DNA from: Candidatus Krumholzibacteriia bacterium
GTDB lineage: Bacteria > Krumholzibacteriota > Krumholzibacteria > WVZY01 > JAKEHA01
Direction of reading: 5' to 3'
Length of the DNA: 17,400 nucleotides
Assembly: GCA_029863355.1 (NCBI GenBank)
Contig: JAOTVO010000022.1
Coordinates: 1 to 17,400, forward strand
The position numbers and the translations under genes were made by a program. Below, piece by piece: positions 14,801 to 17,400 of this stretch. The notes beneath the pieces are model-generated. The model did no database searches. It was not told the DNA's origin and saw only the letters and a program-made list of their open reading frames with translations. Position 1 is the first letter of the stretch. The number at the start of each line of letters is the position of its first letter.

Positions 14801-17400
14801 GAGGCAGAGGGATTGACGGACGTCGTTCCCAGCACCCCTCCGCCCGTCGTCACTTCGAACTGGACGGTGACGCCCGCCAGCGACTGCCCGCTGCTGCTGG
14901 AGATTTGCACGCGGAGCGGGGCGGGCAAAACCTCGCCCACTACTCCCGCCTGCTCGTCGCCCGAGGCAATGGAGAAGGTCTGCGCGCTGCTGAAATCGAA
15001 CACGCGCAGGCTGTCGTGGAAGGTGCTCGCCATGTAGAGGCGCGTGCCGTCGGGCGTGTAGGCAAACTCACTCGGCGAGAGGCTTTCGAACACGCCCACC
15101 GCACCCAGGTGCTCGACCGGACGGTATGAGACATCGACGTACCAAATCGCGCTCGCGCGGATGTTGTACACCGCCCGGTCGCCCTGCGGCGCCAGGCGGA
15201 AGTGCTCGACCATCACGTTGCTGGAGCTGTTGAGACCCTCCGCGTACATGAAGACGGGGCTCGTGGGGTCGCTGGTGTCGTAGCGCAGGAGCGAGCGGTT
15301 GTCCGGCCCCGACAGCTGCGAGGTCATCACGTAGCAGCTGTCGCCGTCGGGGCTGAAGGCGATGTCCATGACGCCTTCCGCGGGGGTGCCGACGGGAATG
15401 TTCACGACGGCGTAGATCTGTCCAAACGAGCCTAGCTGGTCGTCGGTGCTCCAGATCAGGAAGCGCCCCGGATTCGCCTGGCCGAGGTACGCGGCTCGCC
15501 CGCTAGGGTGGAACGTGATCGACGTACAGAAGCCGAACGACCAGAACGTGGAATCCACGTACACGGGCACGACGCCGTCGGCGTGGCCGGTGACGTCGTA
15601 GATCGACCCTGTGTCCGAAGTGTCATCGACGACGACCACGTACCGGTTGTTCGGCGATACGGCCGCCAGCTTGGGGCTGCCCGGCAAGGCGCCGTAGTCG
15701 GGAAGAACCCCGCGCCACTTGCCGAACTGCCCGTCGGAGCGGTCGGCCACGAGAAACGGCCGTTGGGTCGTGGATTCGCTCACCACGAAGATCGACTTGC
15801 CGTCGGGGGAGACGGCGAGATCGGAGACCTCGTCCCCGCTGTACACGGCGAGTCGTCCCAGCGACTTGTGGTAGGTGGGGCTCCCCGGCCGGATGTCGAA
15901 GGGAATCACGACGCCGTTGCTCGTCCCGATCCACGCCAGGTCGCCTTTGGGCGAGATGGCGATCACGTCGTTCCACTGGTCGCCCCACGGATCGCCCACC
16001 GTGCCCGCGTAGCGGATGTTGGTGGGGGGGATCGGCGAAGGCGCCAGCACCTCGAAGGCGACTTCGTTGGAGAACTCCAGTGGGGCGAACTCCGTGGGGG
16101 ACAAGGCAGTCAGACGCGTCGTCCATACCGGACCCGTAGTGGCACCGGTGGGGACGCGGGCGAGGATCTCGTTGTCGCGATACTCGGTGATGGTGGCTTC
16201 GACGCCGTTGAAGTACAGGCGGGCCATGGGCCCCTCCATGTCCCCGAAGTCCTGCCCGTCGACCACGACGATCGCGCCCGGCTGGGCGGCCGGCGGCGCG
16301 ATGGAGATGATGCGCGGGCCCAGACCGATGGTGGTGATCACCAGCTTGGGTTGCTCGATCCCCCCACCCTGCAGCACCGAAAAGGCATTGAGGCCGTCGG
16401 GAGAGATGGAAAGATCGACGGGCTTGACGTTCTGATCCACGTTGGTCACGACCGTGCGGAGCGTCGCGCTGTTCTGGTCGAGGTCGATCACGTCGAGCTG
16501 GTTCAGCTGGCGGTTGGCGGCGTAGAGAAAGCGGCCGGCGGGCGTAACGGCGATGCCCCGCAGCGAGCCGCCTGTGGTGATGTCCTGCACCTTGAACGGG
16601 ACCGATGTCAGTCCCCCCACCACCGACACGAGTCCGCCTGCGTGCGTGACGTAGGCGCGCTGCCCGAACGGGTCGACCACCACGTCGCGCGGGTCGAAGC
16701 CCACGTTCACCGTGGTGAGGAGCGTGTCCGGGCCGAGGTCGTAGAAGAGCACCGCGCCGCCGTCGGTGAGCGCGAGGAGCTGCGTGCCATCCGGTGTGAG
16801 CGCCGTCTTGCCGCGCACGCTCGCGCCGCCAGGCGACGCCAGCCTGCCCACTTGCCGCTGGTAGGTCGCGCTGCCGAGCTTGACGTCCCAGATCTGGATC
16901 TCGCCCGCGTCGGTCGGGATGTACGCCCTGTTCCCCGCGTTGTCTACCAGGATGCCCTTGGGAGCGTTGCTCAGCGTGTGCGTCGAGAGCACTGTGTTAA
17001 AGAGGAGTCCCGCCGTGGGGTCGGAGTCGATCTCTATGAGCTCGCGCGCCGACTTGCTCACCCCGTACACGCGCGTCCCCTCGGGCGTGGTGGCGAGGTC
17101 GACGAGCCCCGAGGCGACCTGTATCTGCGTCGAGGTGAGATACCCCGGAATCGCCAGATCCACGACGACGGCCTCGGCGCCGGCGCTGGTCGCCACGTAG
17201 GCGTAGCTTGCGTCGGGAACCGTGGCGATCGCCTCCGGCGTTCCGGAGAGGACGAACTGTCCCGCTTCCCATCCGCGCGCCACCTCGATGTCGCTGAGCA
17301 CGGTGTAGGTACGGCTATTGGACACCGTCATGTCGGGGTTGGTCACGACGACGGGGCCGGTAGTCGCACCCGTGGGAACCGTGACGACGATGTGGTGGAT
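11803..17400 (-). CDS. Giant extracellular multidomain beta-propeller protein with FlgD/T9SS-like tail (5' end beyond window)
   Basis: The frame is open from the right edge to TAA at 11805-11803, giving 1865 visible residues. The edge sequence (TVPTGATTGPVVVTNPD) is the end of an IPT/TIG domain, so the ATG at 17346 is internal and the true start lies outside. By DNA position the domains are: YVTN-type propeller 1 (about 17300-16330), IPT (16325-16030), propeller 2 (16020-14960), Big-type Ig (14950-14690), SbsA-like Ig (14670-14320), IPT (14315-14070), seven-bladed propeller 3 (14065-13090), an Asp-rich segment with DDHDNDGI (13050-12770), Ig-like (12680-12470), fibronectin-III-like (12360-12080) and a C-terminal FlgD-like/T9SS-type tail (12070-11806) with GQNVPNPFNPTTTIKF and GIYFYSLEAG. 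Such tails mark secreted or surface proteins in FCB-type lineages. No enzyme motif is seen; adhesion or matrix scaffolding is the likely role. Confidence 0.88.
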   Translation of the reverse strand: MHHIVVTVPTGATTGPVVVTNPDMTVSNSRTYTVLSDIEVARGWEAGQFVLSGTPEAIATVPDASYAYVATSAGAEAVVVDLAIPGYLTSTQIQVASGLVDLATTPEGTRVYGVSKSARELIEIDSDPTAGLLFNTVLSTHTLSNAPKGILVDNAGNRAYIPTDAGEIQIWDVKLGSATYQRQVGRLASPGGASVRGKTALTPDGTQLLALTDGGAVLFYDLGPDTLLTTVNVGFDPRDVVVDPFGQRAYVTHAGGLVSVVGGLTSVPFKVQDITTGGSLRGIAVTPAGRFLYAANRQLNQLDVIDLDQNSATLRTVVTNVDQNVKPVDLSISPDGLNAFSVLQGGGIEQPKLVITTIGLGPRIISIAPPAAQPGAIVVVDGQDFGDMEGPMARLYFNGVEATITEYRDNEILARVPTGATTGPVWTTRLTALSPTEFAPLEFSNEVAFEVLAPSPIPPTNIRYAGTVGDPWGDQWNDVIAISPKGDLAWIGTSNGVVIPFDIRPGSPTYHKSLGRLAVYSGDEVSDLAVSPDGKSIFVVSESTTQRPFLVADRSDGQFGKWRGVLPDYGALPGSPKLAAVSPNNRYVVVVDDTSDTGSIYDVTGHADGVVPVYVDSTFWSFGFCTSITFHPSGRAAYLGQANPGRFLIWSTDDQLGSFGQIYAVVNIPVGTPAEGVMDIAFSPDGDSCYVMTSQLSGPDNRSLLRYDTSDPTSPVFMYAEGLNSSSNVMVEHFRLAPQGDRAVYNIRASAIWYVDVSYRPVEHLGAVGVFESLSPSEFAYTPDGTRLYMASTFHDSLRVFDFSSAQTFSIASGDEQAGVVGEVLPAPLRVQISSSSGQSLAGVTVQFEVTTGGGVLGTTSVNPSASQLVRATDANGFAEVWMRMGATPGSQFVQASAAGLIGSPQTFSLWANENPETLPLNLVQVIPLNSTANVSLTTAVQATFSRAVKRTSISSTSLYLHAQGNPTPVPVAYGYTDGDRKVSMTPLMPLAASTVYQVEATAAVEDTSSGPLQNPQTNAFTTRPPPPLAITAISPPSGTVGVPVTVSGTGFDPVASANTVLFSGSVNATATLSTPSSVTATVPVGAVSGPVAVQVGVTTSNSKNFVVLVPTTTTIDDVIGTAQTGAGGKAIAVTPDGAVSYSVSPDGDVVIPVEVNGMVTLPGIAVGDQPVAIDIHPLGSYGYVTNLGSSSLSVIGTDPNSLADYNQVTETLIVGNSPVDVAVMPDGSRVLVVNAGANSISVIDGDSSSATHHSVIASPQTGAGAKAIAVTADGTRIFLGTVDGYVEVSPTSYSVVGTGQTGAGAKAVAVTADGALLIILADNGDLLIVDVDPLSSSYNDVVGTAKTGAGTKAVAVSADGALVYLVQENSDQVIVISLEVLGGVSAVDAPPAQLPPTIVQIAFVDTIPTGSDPAGIAIDPQGSGNFLVTTPGDQSITLYGQAIPTIAADVFVKPRTLLIPVDEDSCDPEDDDWWRQWRGRYIRGWIELPEEYDPHDIDVAAVRLNGVIPATQPWLFPYDDHDNDGILERRVLFDREQFQEIVPQGDSVPVRITGELTSGERFAGDDTIRTLRPLVTQPSADATLHAGTIFNIQWVSPEGVQVDFVDVHYSLNDGRDWSPIAEGIPDNGSVEWLVPHAFSDSVRVMVTIYKDCHKICFAIGAGMSGMFEITMPLATALSSFDLSIEEGAAVMRWRTAVEFGVRGFRVHRSDQSEGIYREVTEELVPAVNRPDGGRYEWRDESVRPNRAYYYKLEEVTDAGVGGVFGPYKVTYRASFELGQNVPNPFNPTTTIKFTIPDKALVRLRVYDVAGRLVRTLVDEERVADFYKVVWDGHDNRGSRVSSGIYFYSLEAGKHRATKKMLLLK
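13334..14046 (-). repeat. Four near-identical blade motifs (TGAGxKA[IV]AV) in propeller 3
   Basis: Inside the giant gene, four blades of the third propeller share QTGAGGKAIAVTPDGA, QTGAGAKAIAVTADGT, QTGAGAKAVAVTADGA and KTGAGTKAVAVSADGA. Their coding segments are at about 14002-14046, 13591-13635, 13471-13513 and 13334-13377. The last three are consecutive at 120-137-base spacing; two ordinary YVTN blades separate the first from them. The DNA is also alike (for example GCGCCCGCCCCCGTCTG against GCACCCGCCCCCGTTTG on the plus strand), suggesting recent internal duplication. Confidence 0.8.

Noticed and set aside
11779..15129. Long plus-strand frames (408 and 419 codons) opposite the giant gene.
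   Set aside because: His/Arg/Val-rich antisense shadows; the minus-strand frame has continuous recognisable domains and a proper C-terminal tail.
17344..17346. ATG as the start of the giant protein.
   Set aside because: The frame stays open to the window edge and codes for a typical IPT ending (VPTGATTGPVVVTNPD) before it, with no signal peptide after it.

Overview
This is a GC-rich, gene-dense bacterial chromosomal window with no tRNA, rRNA, CRISPR array or insertion sequence visible. Several genes point to an uncultivated FCB-type lineage, such as Candidatus Eisenbacteria, Krumholzibacteriota, Latescibacterota or a Gemmatimonadota relative. These are a giant extracellular propeller protein ending in a FlgD/T9SS-like tail (NVPNPFNPTTTIKF), a FecR-TPR protein beside a Ser/Thr kinase with TPRs, a Sec-exported Tricorn-type protease, and a sensor-kinase N-terminus of the kind found in those phyla. 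The lineage is an inference; no marker gene fixes it.

Layout, left to right. (1) Three minus-strand genes at 1-3730 are read in the order mtaB (tRNA ms2t6A methylthiotransferase), a family-5 solute-binding lipoprotein, and a membrane sensor (probably a histidine kinase) that runs off the left edge. The last two overlap by ATGA, and no transporter permease is present, so the binding protein may serve in sensing. (2) A 177-bp divergent region (3731-3907) carries promoter-like elements and a small hairpin. (3) Two plus-strand genes follow at 3908-6446: an exported FecR-domain/TPR protein and a transmembrane Ser/Thr kinase whose TPR half is predicted to lie outside the cytoplasm. They look like a signalling pair. 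(4) Converging on these from the right at 6451-11240 are minus-strand genes for an alkaline-phosphatase-superfamily lipoprotein and, upstream of it, a Tricorn-like protease with its complete catalytic set. (5) A 267-bp AT-richer divergent region (11241-11507) leads to a 65-residue Cys-rich zinc-ribbon-like protein. A strong hairpin terminator separates it from the convergent giant gene. (6) From 11803 to the right edge lies a single minus-strand gene with at least 1865 codons: IPT domains, three beta-propellers, Ig-like modules and a FlgD-like C-terminal tail. Its 5' end is outside the window.

Most products act in the envelope or outside the cell: exported protease, lipoprotein hydrolase, FecR protein, binding lipoprotein and giant surface protein. 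Two membrane sensors or kinases accompany them. The most distinctive non-coding signal is a shared extended -10 motif (TGCTANNCT followed by 6-7 nt and ATG) directly before the Ser/Thr kinase and the phosphatase-family gene, neither of which has a visible Shine-Dalgarno. This suggests leaderless transcripts. I do not see a clearly new defence or mobile system. The best candidates for new biology are the FecR/kinase pair, the binding-protein/sensor pair, the small Cys-rich protein with a palindromic upstream site, and the leaderless motif.
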